Source of the DNA: Litchfieldia stipae
GTDB taxonomy: Bacteria > Bacillota > Bacilli > Bacillales > Bacillaceae_L
Length of the DNA stretch: 33,201 nt
Assembly (NCBI RefSeq): GCF_014837155.1
Contig: NZ_JACYHA010000032.1
Coordinates: 1-33,201, forward strand
Direction of reading: 5' to 3'
The notes beneath the pieces were generated by a model that saw only the letters and a list, made by a program, of their open reading frames with translations, was not told where the DNA came from and ran no database searches. The translations under genes were made by a program, and so were the position numbers. Shown piece after piece: positions 15,046-23,662 of this stretch. Numbering within the stretch: position 1 is the first letter of the stretch; each line of letters starts with the position of its first letter.

Positions 15046-16095
15046 ATGAAAATTAAAAGCTTAGTAGTGATAGTAATAGTAACTTTTTTTATCATAGCTG
15101 GCTGTAGCCAATCGAAGGGCTCTAAAACAATCAGCACACCTTATAAGCAAACAGCTTTCTTAATGGGGACAGTAGTGACAGTCAAAATCTATGATGAAGG
15201 AAAAGAAGCTGTGCTAGAGCCTGTCTTTCATCGAATTGAAGAGTTAGCGAGACAAATAACAATGAATGAAGAGAATGAAGATGAATCTGAGGTTACAAGG
15301 ATTAATAAGATGGCAGGTATTGAGCCAGTGAAAGTGTCTGAGGACCTCTATAAGCTGATTGAGTCAGGAAAGCAGTATAGTCAGATCGCTGATGGAACGT
15401 TTGATATCTCGGTGGGACCATTAACTAGTCTATGGCATATTGGTTATTCAGATGCGAAAAAGCCTGATGAATCTGAAATCCAAGAGGTATTGTCACTAAT
15501 CCAATATGAAGACATTGAATTAAATGAAGACAACCAAACCGTCTTCTTGAAGCAAAGTGGAATGAAATTAGATTTAGGTGCTATTGCTAAAGGCTATATC
15601 ACAGATGAAGTACTTGCTGTATTAAAGGAAAATCAGGTAGAAACAGCAATTATAGATCTAGGGGGAAATGTCTATGTGATGGGGAAAAACACAAGTGGCA
15701 AGGACTGGACCATAGGAATTCAAGATCCTTTTTCACCAAGGGGTGAGATAGTTGGTAGGATTGCTGAATCTAACATATCGGTTGTTACTTCAGGAGTATA
15801 TGAGCGTTACCTAGAAGTGGATGGTGTAAAGTATCATCACATCTTGAATCCTAAGGATGGCTATCCATATTCGAATGATATTGCGGGAGTAACAATTATT
15901 AGTGATAAATCGATGGATGGTGATGCACTTTCTACTTCGGTTTTCTCGAAGGGGATAGAAGATGGGATGGCGTTCATTGAGGAGATTGAAGACGCAGAGG
16001 CCATTTTCATTAGTCATGATAAGAAAATCTCTATGACCTCTGGGATCAAAAAACAATTTGAATTAGTGAATGAACAATTTGAAATAGTAGAATAA
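15046..16095 (+). CDS. fmnB: ApbE-family FMN transferase lipoprotein (FmnB)
   Basis: The 349-residue surface lipoprotein transfers FMN from FAD onto a Ser/Thr of target proteins; in EET the target is PplA. Lipobox IIAGC gives C20 as the lipidated residue. ApbE-family blocks are all present: MGTVVTVKIYD, DGTFDISVGPLTSLWHIGYS, LDLGAIAKGYITDE, IIDLGGNVYVMG, VVTSGVYERYLEVDG with HHILNPKDGYP, and DGDALSTSVFSKG, which includes the Mg-binding Asp region. The start is ATG 15046 with AAAGG 10 bases upstream; the TTG at 15037 is too close to that site. It is the first gene of a five-gene plus-strand operon and is controlled from the divergent region with the Rex-type palindrome. Confidence 0.9.
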   Translation: MKIKSLVVIVIVTFFIIAGCSQSKGSKTISTPYKQTAFLMGTVVTVKIYDEGKEAVLEPVFHRIEELARQITMNEENEDESEVTRINKMAGIEPVKVSEDLYKLIESGKQYSQIADGTFDISVGPLTSLWHIGYSDAKKPDESEIQEVLSLIQYEDIELNEDNQTVFLKQSGMKLDLGAIAKGYITDEVLAVLKENQVETAIIDLGGNVYVMGKNTSGKDWTIGIQDPFSPRGEIVGRIAESNISVVTSGVYERYLEVDGVKYHHILNPKDGYPYSNDIAGVTIISDKSMDGDALSTSVFSKGIEDGMAFIEEIEDAEAIFISHDKKISMTSGIKKQFELVNEQFEIVE

Positions 16096-16124
16096 CCATT
16101 TTTTCAAAAAGGAGGGGTTACGCA

Positions 16125-17063
16125 ATGTCGTTTTCTACATTTTTAAAAGTAGTTGAGATTCGAACAAAAATAGCGAGTTTATTTCCATTTTTGGTGGGCT
16201 GTTTATTTGTTATCTATCGATTTGATTCATTTCAACCAATCAATACACTTATCTTTTTTCTTGCGATGTTGATATTTGATTTAACAACAACAGCAATTAA
16301 CAATTATATGGATTACCGAAAAGCATCAAGTGAGGCATATCGGAAGGAACATAATGTGATAGGACAAGAAGGAATCAAGGAGAGTGTTGTAATTACGACC
16401 ATTATTAGCTTATTGGTCATTGCCACAGCTTTAGGATTATGGCTCGTTGTCCGCACAGATCTGTTGGTCCTATTCATTGGAATGATTTGCTTTGGTATCG
16501 GTATTTTCTACACCTTTGGTCCAATTCCGTTATCACGGATGCCACTTGGTGAAGTATTCTCAGGCTTAACGATGGGCTTTGGAATTATCTTCTTGACAGT
16601 CTATGTGAATGCCTTTGACCAAGGGATCGTGCAACTTATCTGGGAAGGGAGATTAGTAAGGTTTGAGGCAGATTTAATCTTAATACTTGAAATTATCCTT
16701 ATTTCACTTCCATGTATCTTTACTATTGCGAATCTGATGCTGGCAAATAATATTTGTGACTTGGAAGAGGATATCAAGAATCACCGATTTACGCTGCCAT
16801 TCTATATTGGAAGAAAGTATGCAGTGTGGCTTTTTGACGGATTATACATTGCCTCATTTGCAAGTATATTAATAGCTGTTTTCTTAAATATTTTGCCACT
16901 GGTGATGCTCCTTACGCTAGTAGCAGTCTTACCTGTTTACCATCAGGTGAGAAAGTTTAATAGAAAGCAAGTGAAGTCAGAGACTTTTCATGTAGCTGTG
17001 AAAAATTTAGTACTTGTCAATGGATCAATTGTTTCCATGCTCGTAGTTTCACTATTTGTTTAA
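16125..17063 (+). CDS. dmkA: UbiA/MenA-type prenyltransferase (DmkA-like)
   Basis: The 312-residue membrane prenyltransferase has about nine helices and joins a polyprenyl chain to 1,4-dihydroxy-2-naphthoate to give demethylmenaquinone. The first catalytic motif is NNYMDYR (N-x-x-x-D type). The second is NICDLEED (D-x-x-x-D type), which binds the diphosphate through Mg. It sits between the flavin transferase and ECF genes, as DmkA does in Listeria, where DmkA acts with DmkB to make a quinone reserved for EET. The general MenA is expected elsewhere in the genome. The start has AAAGGAGGGG upstream. It was assigned as DmkA rather than MenA on context alone. Confidence 0.85.
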   Translation: MSFSTFLKVVEIRTKIASLFPFLVGCLFVIYRFDSFQPINTLIFFLAMLIFDLTTTAINNYMDYRKASSEAYRKEHNVIGQEGIKESVVITTIISLLVIATALGLWLVVRTDLLVLFIGMICFGIGIFYTFGPIPLSRMPLGEVFSGLTMGFGIIFLTVYVNAFDQGIVQLIWEGRLVRFEADLILILEIILISLPCIFTIANLMLANNICDLEEDIKNHRFTLPFYIGRKYAVWLFDGLYIASFASILIAVFLNILPLVMLLTLVAVLPVYHQVRKFNRKQVKSETFHVAVKNLVLVNGSIVSMLVVSLFV

Positions 17064-17079
17064 TAAAGGAGGCATCTAG

Positions 17080-17892
17080 ATGGTGACACCTATTGTAGAA
17101 GTTGAGGCCATTACATTTAAATATGATCACCGAGTTGAATCTGACGTATTAACGGATGTGTCATTTACGGTTGCTAAAGGTGAATGGCTTGCGATTGTTG
17201 GACATAACGGCTCAGGTAAGTCGACGCTTGCAAGGCTGCTAGTTGGAATAGTAGATGCGCAGCAAGGACAAATTCGAATTGCTGGGCATGTATTAAATGA
17301 ACAATCCAAATGGGATATCAGACAACATATTGGGATGGTCTTTCAAAATCCAGATAACCAATTTATTGGAACAACGGTGCAAGATGATGTCGCCTTTGGA
17401 TTAGAAAATATCAATATGCCTTATCAAGAAATGAAAAAAAGAGTAGACGAGGCGCTAGAAGCAGTCAATCTGACATCACTTCGTTTGCATGATCCATCTA
17501 GGCTGTCAGGCGGACAGAAACAGCGCGTGGCACTTGCAGGAATTCTAGCATTAAGACCATCTATTTTGGTTTTAGATGAAGCGTTTGTGATGCTTGACCC
17601 AAAGAGTCGTAGAGACTTGCTTGAAACCTTACAGCAATTACGAAGGGCCCATAATCTTACTATTCTATCAATTACACATGATATGAATGAAGCGGCTGTT
17701 TCAGATCGCGTGCTCATGTTGAACACGGGTAGAATTGAAAGATGTGGATCTCCAAGTGAGGTGTTCAGCTATGAACTGGAATTAATGCCACCTTTAACTG
17801 AACGATTGAGAAGAGAATTGAAGGAACGTAATCGAAGAGTTCCGGATTTCTATATGACAGAAGACGAAATGGTGCAATGGTTATGGAAATAA
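17080..17892 (+). CDS. ecfA1: ECF transporter ATPase EcfA1
   Basis: This 270-residue ABC ATPase is one of the two energising subunits of an energy-coupling-factor vitamin transporter. Walker A is GHNGSGKST (41-49), the signature LSGGQKQR (142-149), and Walker B ILVLDEA (162-168); the Q-loop is VFQNPDNQF and the switch His is ITHD. After Walker B the usual 'DEATSMLDP' reads DEAFVMLDP, a mild deviation. The C-terminal tail is the A1-type extension ending in EDEMVQWLWK. Its reading frame overlaps ecfA2 by 16 bases. In this operon the likely cargo is a flavin for extracellular use, but the substrate-binding S-component is not encoded here. Confidence 0.9.
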   Translation: MVTPIVEVEAITFKYDHRVESDVLTDVSFTVAKGEWLAIVGHNGSGKSTLARLLVGIVDAQQGQIRIAGHVLNEQSKWDIRQHIGMVFQNPDNQFIGTTVQDDVAFGLENINMPYQEMKKRVDEALEAVNLTSLRLHDPSRLSGGQKQRVALAGILALRPSILVLDEAFVMLDPKSRRDLLETLQQLRRAHNLTILSITHDMNEAAVSDRVLMLNTGRIERCGSPSEVFSYELELMPPLTERLRRELKERNRRVPDFYMTEDEMVQWLWK

Positions 17893-18740
17893 TATTTAAG
17901 GATGTAACAGCTGATTACGAGGTTGGTCCGATTCGGAGTCCACTAGTTCTTCAATCGGTGAATATGACTCTGAAATCAGGATCATTCACAGCTATTATTG
18001 GACACACGGGAGCGGGTAAATCTAGTTTGTTGAAAGCCATGAATGGATTAATCATTCCGACTGCCGGAGAAGTAACAATTGGTGATGTAGTGATACAGCC
18101 AGGAAAAAATAAACGTTCATTAAAAAAAATCCGCAAAAGAGTTGGGATGGTTTTTCAGTTTCCAGAATCGCAGCTTTTTGCTGAAACGGTGGAAAAGGAT
18201 CTGTGTTTTGGTCCTTTGAATTTCGGAGTCCCATTGAAGGAAGCAAAAGAAATGGCAAGAAATGTCATAGAGTTAGTTGGCTTAGATCCACAAATTCTAA
18301 CGAAATCTCCTTTTTCACTTTCAGGTGGGCAAAAAAGACGAGTAGCCATTGCAGGGATCTTAGCAATGGAGCCAGATATACTAGTGTTAGATGAGCCTGG
18401 AGCAGGACTAGATCCGAGGGGGAAGAAAGAAATATTAACAATTATTTCAGAGCTACATCGCAAAAGAGGGATGACAACAATCTTAGTAACACATGATATG
18501 GATGATGTTGCTTTATTTGCTGATGATGTAGTTGTCATGGAGAATGGAAAAGTCGTCATCCATGATCAAATGAGGGAAGTGTTTGCTAATTTAGCATTAT
18601 TAGATAAACTGCACTTAGACGTACCGGAGGCTCGCCGTTTACAGCTTAAAATTGAGCATCGAACTGGAATTCAATTGCCACAGGTGTGCTTAACGGTAGA
18701 AGAACTTGCTGATACCCTTATTGAGGCGGGGCTTGCATGA
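17877..18740 (+). CDS. ecfA2: ECF transporter ATPase EcfA2
   Basis: This 287-residue ABC ATPase pairs with EcfA1. Walker A is GHTGAGKSS (42-50), the signature LSGGQKRR (148-155), and Walker B ILVLDEP (168-174), with the D-loop GAGLDP and the switch VTHD. The Q-loop VFQFPESQLFAETV is typical of the A2 subunit. The start lies inside the end of ecfA1; ATG 17877 and ATG 17883 are both possible and neither has a strong ribosome binding site, which points to coupling. The stop overlaps the ecfT start in an ATGA arrangement. The module is separate from the general ecfA1-A2-T copy that Bacilli usually carry beside ribosomal protein genes. Confidence 0.9.
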   Translation: MVMEIIFKDVTADYEVGPIRSPLVLQSVNMTLKSGSFTAIIGHTGAGKSSLLKAMNGLIIPTAGEVTIGDVVIQPGKNKRSLKKIRKRVGMVFQFPESQLFAETVEKDLCFGPLNFGVPLKEAKEMARNVIELVGLDPQILTKSPFSLSGGQKRRVAIAGILAMEPDILVLDEPGAGLDPRGKKEILTIISELHRKRGMTTILVTHDMDDVALFADDVVVMENGKVVIHDQMREVFANLALLDKLHLDVPEARRLQLKIEHRTGIQLPQVCLTVEELADTLIEAGLA

Positions 18741-19546
18741 ATAAGTTAATATTAGGACGCTATTTTCCAGGAGAATCGATTATCCATTATCTTGATCCAA
18801 GGGGAAAATTAGTAGCTGCCATCTATTTTATTTTTGTTCTGTTTCTCGCAAATAATTGGCAGACGTATTTATTGCTCTGGGTATTTACTTTCCTCATGAT
18901 GTGTTTATCGGGAGTGAAGCTTAAAGTCTATCTTCGTGGAGTTCGTCCCTTAATTTGGCTCATCTTATTTACCGTTTTTCTACAGATTTTGTTTACTGCA
19001 GGTGGAAATATTTATATTGACTGGGGGCCGATTACGATCTCTGAATTTGGTCTCGTAAATGGTTTTTATGTCTTTTGTCGTTTTGTTATGATAATATTTG
19101 TATCAACGGTTGTAACTCTTACAACGAAACCAATCGATTTAACAGATGGAATCAATTCGTTATTACGCCCACTCACATACCTCAAAATCCCTGTAGCAGA
19201 CTTATCTCTGATGCTATCGATTTCATTAAGGTTCATTCCAACTTTACTAGATGAGACGCAGAAGGTCATGGATGCACAGCGGGCAAGAGGATCTGAATTT
19301 GGTGAAGGCTCACTTGTCAAACAAATGAAAACCTTAGTACCCTTATTTTTGCCGTTATTTGCAAGTTCACTTAGTCGTGCGGAGGAATTAGCAAATGTAA
19401 TGGAGGTAAGAGGTTATCAATCAAGTGTAAGAAGATCATCCTTCCGCCAATTAAGCTGGCAAAAAAGAGATACCTTTAGCTTAGTCGTTATGCTCCTATT
19501 AACAATAGGACTTGCTCTCTTAAGGACGGAAGGGATGTCACATTAG
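18737..19546 (+). CDS. ecfT: ECF transporter transmembrane subunit EcfT
   Basis: The 269-residue membrane subunit links the two ATPases to an S-component. It has about five helices. The coupling-helix motifs are ARG (183-185, in QRARGSEFGEG) and VRG (224-226, in VMEVRGYQSS), as in the family's A-R-G pair. It is the last gene of the fmnB-dmkA-ecfA1-ecfA2-ecfT operon and is followed by a terminator. Its position implies that it drives flavin movement for EET together with a RibU-type S-component, which is absent from this window. Confidence 0.9.
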   Translation: MNKLILGRYFPGESIIHYLDPRGKLVAAIYFIFVLFLANNWQTYLLLWVFTFLMMCLSGVKLKVYLRGVRPLIWLILFTVFLQILFTAGGNIYIDWGPITISEFGLVNGFYVFCRFVMIIFVSTVVTLTTKPIDLTDGINSLLRPLTYLKIPVADLSLMLSISLRFIPTLLDETQKVMDAQRARGSEFGEGSLVKQMKTLVPLFLPLFASSLSRAEELANVMEVRGYQSSVRRSSFRQLSWQKRDTFSLVVMLLLTIGLALLRTEGMSH

Positions 19547-19556
19547 ATAACGAGGT

Positions 19557-19585
19557 AGGAGGCGGAAAACGCCTTCTCTTTTTTT
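19557..19585 (+). terminator. Terminator of the plus-strand EET operon
   Basis: AGGAGGCG (19557-19564) pairs with CGCCTTCT (19570-19577) around the loop GAAAA, and C plus seven T follow. Confidence 0.85.
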
Positions 19586-19648
19586 GATTCATCGGCTCTG
19601 TTAAAATAGATAGGACTAGCTCTTAATATAGAAGGAGGGTTCCAGTTA

Positions 19649-21085
19649 ATGGATCTTCAGAATCTCACATTACATACTGATAAATATCAAATAAATATGA
19701 TTTACGCACATTGGAAGATGAATCGACATAATAACATTCGTGTATTTGATGCATATTTCCGCAAGAATCCGTTTCAAAATGGCTATTCTGTTTTTGCAGG
19801 TCTTGAAAGGATTATTCACTATATTAATGCCTTACGTTTTTCAGAAGAGGATATTCTATATTTGAAGAATCAACCTGAAAATTATGATGAAGGTTTCTTA
19901 AATGAACTTAGAGAAATGAAATTCACAGGAAACATTTATTCGGTGGCAGAAGGGGCAATTATTTTTCCAAATGAACCAATCATTAGAGTAGAGGCGCGAA
20001 TTTTTGAAGCTCAATTAATTGAGACGGCTTTATTAAACTTTATGAATTATCAAACCTTAATTGCGACGAAGGCTTCAAGAATTAAGCATGTTGCCCAAGA
20101 TGATATGTTCTTTGAATTTGGAACGAGAAGAGCACAAGAGGCAGATGCGGCGATTTGGGGATCTAGGGCTGCTTATATTGCTGGATTTGACGGCACTAGT
20201 AATATGGAATCAGGGAAGCGATTTGGTATCCCTTCGATCGGAACACATGCCCATTCTTGGGTGATGGACTTTGAAAGTGAGCTAGAGGCGTTTCGAGCGT
20301 ATGCAAATGTATTCCCAGATAAGACGGTTCTCTTGGTGGATACATATGATACGTTGAAATCGGGACTTCCCAATGCTATTAAAGTAGGGAAGGAATTAGA
20401 GGAAAAAGGTTATCGCTTAAAAGGAATTCGACTTGATAGTGGGGATCTTGCCTACTTATCCAAGAAAGCAAGAAAGATGCTGGATCAAGCTGGATTAGAC
20501 TACGTTTCAATTATTGCAAGTAATGACTTAGATGAACATGTAATTCTTGATTTGAAATTCCAAGGAGCTCGGATTGATTCATGGGGTGTTGGGACTCAGT
20601 TAATTACTGCAGCTGATAATCCTTCTCTTGGTGGTGTGTATAAGCTTGTTGCACGTAAGGATGATGACACATATGCACCAGTTATCAAAATATCTGCTAA
20701 CCCTGAGAAAGTAACAACGCCTGGATTTAAAACCGTATACCGAATTATTAATAAACGTACCAACAAAGCGATTGGGGATTATATTGCTTTTCCAGAGGAG
20801 AAAGTGAAGGAAGCTAAGCAATTAAACATGTTTAATCCCATCCACACTTATATCCAAAAAACAGTAACAGAGTTTGAAGCAGTAGAAATCCTACAGCCAA
20901 TTTTTCAAAATGGTGAGCAAGTATACGAGCTCCCAACCTTAGATGAAATAAGAGCATTCCACAATTCTCAACTAGATCTGTTCTGGGAAGAATACTTAAG
21001 AAAGTTAAATCCTGAGCACTATTTAGTGGTTTTAAGTGAAAGTGTTTGGAAGGTCAAAACAGACCTAATGGCATCCAAAAGCTAA
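19649..21085 (+). CDS. pncB: Nicotinate phosphoribosyltransferase
   Basis: The 478-residue enzyme condenses nicotinate with PRPP (with ATP) to nicotinate mononucleotide, the first step of NAD salvage. Recognisable family blocks are LHTDKYQINMIYAHWK at the N-terminus, FEFGTRRAQEADAAIWGSR, the active-site region GIPSIGTHAHSWVMDF, LVDTYDTLKSG, IRLDSGDLAYLSKKAR and DSWGVGTQLITAADNPSLGG. Length and order fit the long bacterial NAPRT class. The start has AAGGAGGG upstream. It lies just after the EET operon but is separated from it by a terminator. The NAD link with Ndh2 may be coincidental. Confidence 0.93.
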   Translation: MDLQNLTLHTDKYQINMIYAHWKMNRHNNIRVFDAYFRKNPFQNGYSVFAGLERIIHYINALRFSEEDILYLKNQPENYDEGFLNELREMKFTGNIYSVAEGAIIFPNEPIIRVEARIFEAQLIETALLNFMNYQTLIATKASRIKHVAQDDMFFEFGTRRAQEADAAIWGSRAAYIAGFDGTSNMESGKRFGIPSIGTHAHSWVMDFESELEAFRAYANVFPDKTVLLVDTYDTLKSGLPNAIKVGKELEEKGYRLKGIRLDSGDLAYLSKKARKMLDQAGLDYVSIIASNDLDEHVILDLKFQGARIDSWGVGTQLITAADNPSLGGVYKLVARKDDDTYAPVIKISANPEKVTTPGFKTVYRIINKRTNKAIGDYIAFPEEKVKEAKQLNMFNPIHTYIQKTVTEFEAVEILQPIFQNGEQVYELPTLDEIRAFHNSQLDLFWEEYLRKLNPEHYLVVLSESVWKVKTDLMASKS

Positions 21086-21135
21086 AAAAAGAAGGAACAA
21101 ATTTGTCAATTAGGACAAATCTGTTCCTTTTTTTG
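21085..21135. terminator. Terminator between pncB and the convergent membrane gene
   Basis: A long stem, AAAGAAGGAACA with AATTTGTC, pairs with GACAAAT and TGTTCCTTTTTTT. A-run and T-run on both sides suggest bidirectional use. Confidence 0.85.
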
Positions 21136-21138
21136 TAT

Positions 21139-21576
21139 TTAAAACCGTGTTGTCTTGTTTGTCTTCTTACCTTTATTCATATTCTTAAGAATAACTCTTC
21201 CTAAAATAATGATACCTACGATTCCAGCATAGACAAGGAATAAAACAATATATCCCCATAAACCTATCACTGCATCCCAGAAATCCATATTCCCACGATT
21301 GGTAATTGCCTGCTGGATTTCAATTGCAAACACTAATACAAACATGAATGTTAATGTATAAAAGAATGCGATAAGCTGAATCCCAAAACGGAATTTAGCA
21401 AGCCATTTAGAAATGCCTAACACAAACGCATAAGTCACAATGCCAATAATGCCCATGACCCAGAAATGCATATCTTTGTCCGTCATTTGCAAGCCGAATA
21501 TATCATTGATGAGAATAATAAGGATATCGTGCAATTCATTGACTATATCAACGATAAATTTAATTCCTTCTCTCAT
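21139..21576 (-). CDS. Membrane protein of unknown function
   Basis: This 145-residue protein has three or four transmembrane helices (about 43-62, 67-92 and 108-130), an amphipathic N-terminal segment MREGIKFIVDIVNELHDIL, and a strongly basic C-terminal tail (KNMNKGKKTNKTTR). I recognise no family. It follows the ribonuclease J gene on the same strand after 53 bases and may be cotranscribed with it. The start codon ATG 21576 has only a weak GAGAG-type site upstream, so the exact start is uncertain. Confidence 0.6.
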   Translation of the reverse strand: MREGIKFIVDIVNELHDILIILINDIFGLQMTDKDMHFWVMGIIGIVTYAFVLGISKWLAKFRFGIQLIAFFYTLTFMFVLVFAIEIQQAITNRGNMDFWDAVIGLWGYIVLFLVYAGIVGIIILGRVILKNMNKGKKTNKTTRF

Positions 21577-21629
21577 TTGCTCTCATCACTCTCTTCTAAT
21601 TGATTTAAAGATTCATTATATAGAGGATC

Positions 21630-23288
21630 TTATTTTAAATCAATGATTTTTGTAATGATGAGTGGATTGCGTTTGATTTGTTCATAAATGAAGCCTGATA
21701 GAGCTTCTCTAATCTTTTTCTCCAAATCAAATCTACTGATTGGCTCCTGTACAAGAGAAGAAACTAGTGATTGAATGTCATCCATTAATTGCTCGGACTG
21801 TCTCACATATACAAATCCTCTTGATATAATTTGGGGCTTCCCAATCACAACCTTGTCCTTTCGTAAAAGAAAGACAGAAATCATTCCATGTTCAGCAAGG
21901 ACTTTTCGTTCATTAAGCACGCTTCGGCCAATGTCTCCAATACCATGTCCATCAATATAGACAGGAGCAGCAGGTACTCTTCCAGTAATGGCTGCTACTT
22001 CAGCACCCTCAGTGATCGAGAGGACATCACCATTTTCAAGAATATACGTGTTTTGTTCTGGGATTCCACATTGCAACGCTAATGTTTGATGCATTTTTTG
22101 CATTCTGAATTCACCATGAATTGGCACAAAAAATCTTGGCTTCATCAAGCTAAGCATGAGCTTTAATTCTTCTTGAGCACCATGACCAGATGTATGGATA
22201 TCATTTAACTTATGATGAATTACTTCAGCTCCAGCTTTTGCTAATAGGTTCTTTAAACGATTCACACTTAATCCATTTCCAGGGATAGGTGAAGATGAGA
22301 ATACCACTGTATCTCCATCGATAATTTGAATGTGACGGTGTCTGCCAGAAGCTATTCTAGATAGAGCAGCAAATGGTTCACCTTGACTTCCAGTACAAAG
22401 AATAGTCACTTCGCCTGCAGGAAGGTGTCGGAGCTCAAATTCTGTAATAAAGGTTGAGTCAGGTGCTTCAATATACCCTAATTCTCTTCCAAGCGTAATC
22501 GCTCTTTCCATACTTCTCCCAGCGATGAAGACCTTTCGATTGGTTAGAACCGATGCATTAATGACTTGTTGAAGTCGATACACATTCGAAGCGAATGTAG
22601 CAAAAATGATTCGGCCCTCTTGTTTTTTGACAACATCAAGAATAGTATTGCCGATATGGCGCTCTGACATGGAGAAGCCTGGGACTTCACTATTTGTACT
22701 ATCAGACAACAGACAAAGGACACCGCTTCTACCAATTTCACCCATGCGAATTAAATCAGGAGCTGGTCCAATAGGAGTGAAATCAAATTTGAAATCTCCT
22801 GTATGTACGACATTACCAAGTGCAGTATTCACGACAATTCCTAATGAGTCTGGAATACTATGAGTTGTACGGAAGAATGACACGCTCAAGCTTGAAAAAG
22901 AAATGACATCATCTTGCTCAATTTCATGTAGTGTCGCTTCTCTCAGTAAATGATGCTCTTCAAGCTTACTTTTGATAAAACCAAGCGCTAATTTCCCTGC
23001 ATAAATAGGAACCTGTATCTCTTTAAGGAGAAATGGGATTCCACCAATATGATCCTCATGACCATGTGTGATAAATAATCCTTTGATCTTATGAGCATTC
23101 GCTACTAAATACGAAAAATTCGGGATGATATAATCAATTCCAAATAGTTCACTATCAGGGAATTTAATCCCTGCATCAATGATAATAATTTCATCTTCGT
23201 GCTCAACTAGATACATATTCTTTCCGATTTCACTTAACCCACCCAAAGGGATGACTTTTACTGATTGTTTCTTTTCATTCTTAATCAT
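21630..23288 (-). CDS. Ribonuclease J (J1-like)
   Basis: The 552-residue metallo-beta-lactamase/beta-CASP ribonuclease has 5'-3' exonuclease and endonuclease activity in mRNA decay. The zinc motif is HGHEDHIGG (H75-H80), with LLSDSTNSE and HTGDFKFDFTP as further metal and fold motifs, and HTSGHGAQEE with FFVPIHGEFRMQKMH in the beta-CASP part. HGHEDHIG is the J1-type motif; J2 has a degenerate version. The overall identity pattern to J1 looks moderate at the C-terminus, so this could be the main RNase J1 or an extra paralogue. I leave the symbol blank. The start has GGAGGATTT directly upstream. Confidence 0.9.
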   Translation of the reverse strand: MIKNEKKQSVKVIPLGGLSEIGKNMYLVEHEDEIIIIDAGIKFPDSELFGIDYIIPNFSYLVANAHKIKGLFITHGHEDHIGGIPFLLKEIQVPIYAGKLALGFIKSKLEEHHLLREATLHEIEQDDVISFSSLSVSFFRTTHSIPDSLGIVVNTALGNVVHTGDFKFDFTPIGPAPDLIRMGEIGRSGVLCLLSDSTNSEVPGFSMSERHIGNTILDVVKKQEGRIIFATFASNVYRLQQVINASVLTNRKVFIAGRSMERAITLGRELGYIEAPDSTFITEFELRHLPAGEVTILCTGSQGEPFAALSRIASGRHRHIQIIDGDTVVFSSSPIPGNGLSVNRLKNLLAKAGAEVIHHKLNDIHTSGHGAQEELKLMLSLMKPRFFVPIHGEFRMQKMHQTLALQCGIPEQNTYILENGDVLSITEGAEVAAITGRVPAAPVYIDGHGIGDIGRSVLNERKVLAEHGMISVFLLRKDKVVIGKPQIISRGFVYVRQSEQLMDDIQSLVSSLVQEPISRFDLEKKIREALSGFIYEQIKRNPLIITKIIDLK

Positions 23289-23662
23289 AAATCCTCCAAA
23301 TATATATTATTTTCTTTTTTTTCTGAATTATAAAGAGCTAAATCACGCCGTATCTGCGGTTTAAAGCCACCACCTACTATTTAATCTTCAAATATATTTA
23401 TCGTTTGAAATGAAATGTAAGAGGATTTGGGGGAAGGGGATATTACATGCTACACATGTGGCTTTGTAATAGGTAATATATTGTAAACCGTTCACCATTG
23501 TTTGTTGTTTAACTATATCTCTATATTATTATATTTAATCCTTAATCATCCGTCAAAGTTAAGTCTCAATAGCCACTGAAGCAATAGTTGATTAATTGAG
23601 TTAGGGAATGGTATAAATGAGTTAATTGACAGAAAAGTTCGATATTAAAGTGAGGGATAAAT
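23289..23662. other. Intergenic region between divergent RNase J and GNAT genes
   Basis: No gene is seen. A candidate promoter for the acetyltransferase gene is TTGATT (23588-23593), an 18-base spacer, and TATAAA (23612-23617). The minus-strand leader of the RNase J gene contains a GC-richer patch, roughly 23340-23375, with CCGCAGATACGGCG and GGTGGTGGC that could fold. It matches no riboswitch I recognise. Confidence 0.4.

Noticed and set aside
23340-23400. Possible riboswitch in the RNase J leader
   Set aside because: The GC-richer patch can be drawn as short stems but matches no riboswitch consensus I know.
23480-23497. CcpA cre-like site TGTAAACCGTTCACC
   Set aside because: An extra base breaks the cre spacing around the central CG and the right half is imperfect; its position far from both genes adds no support.
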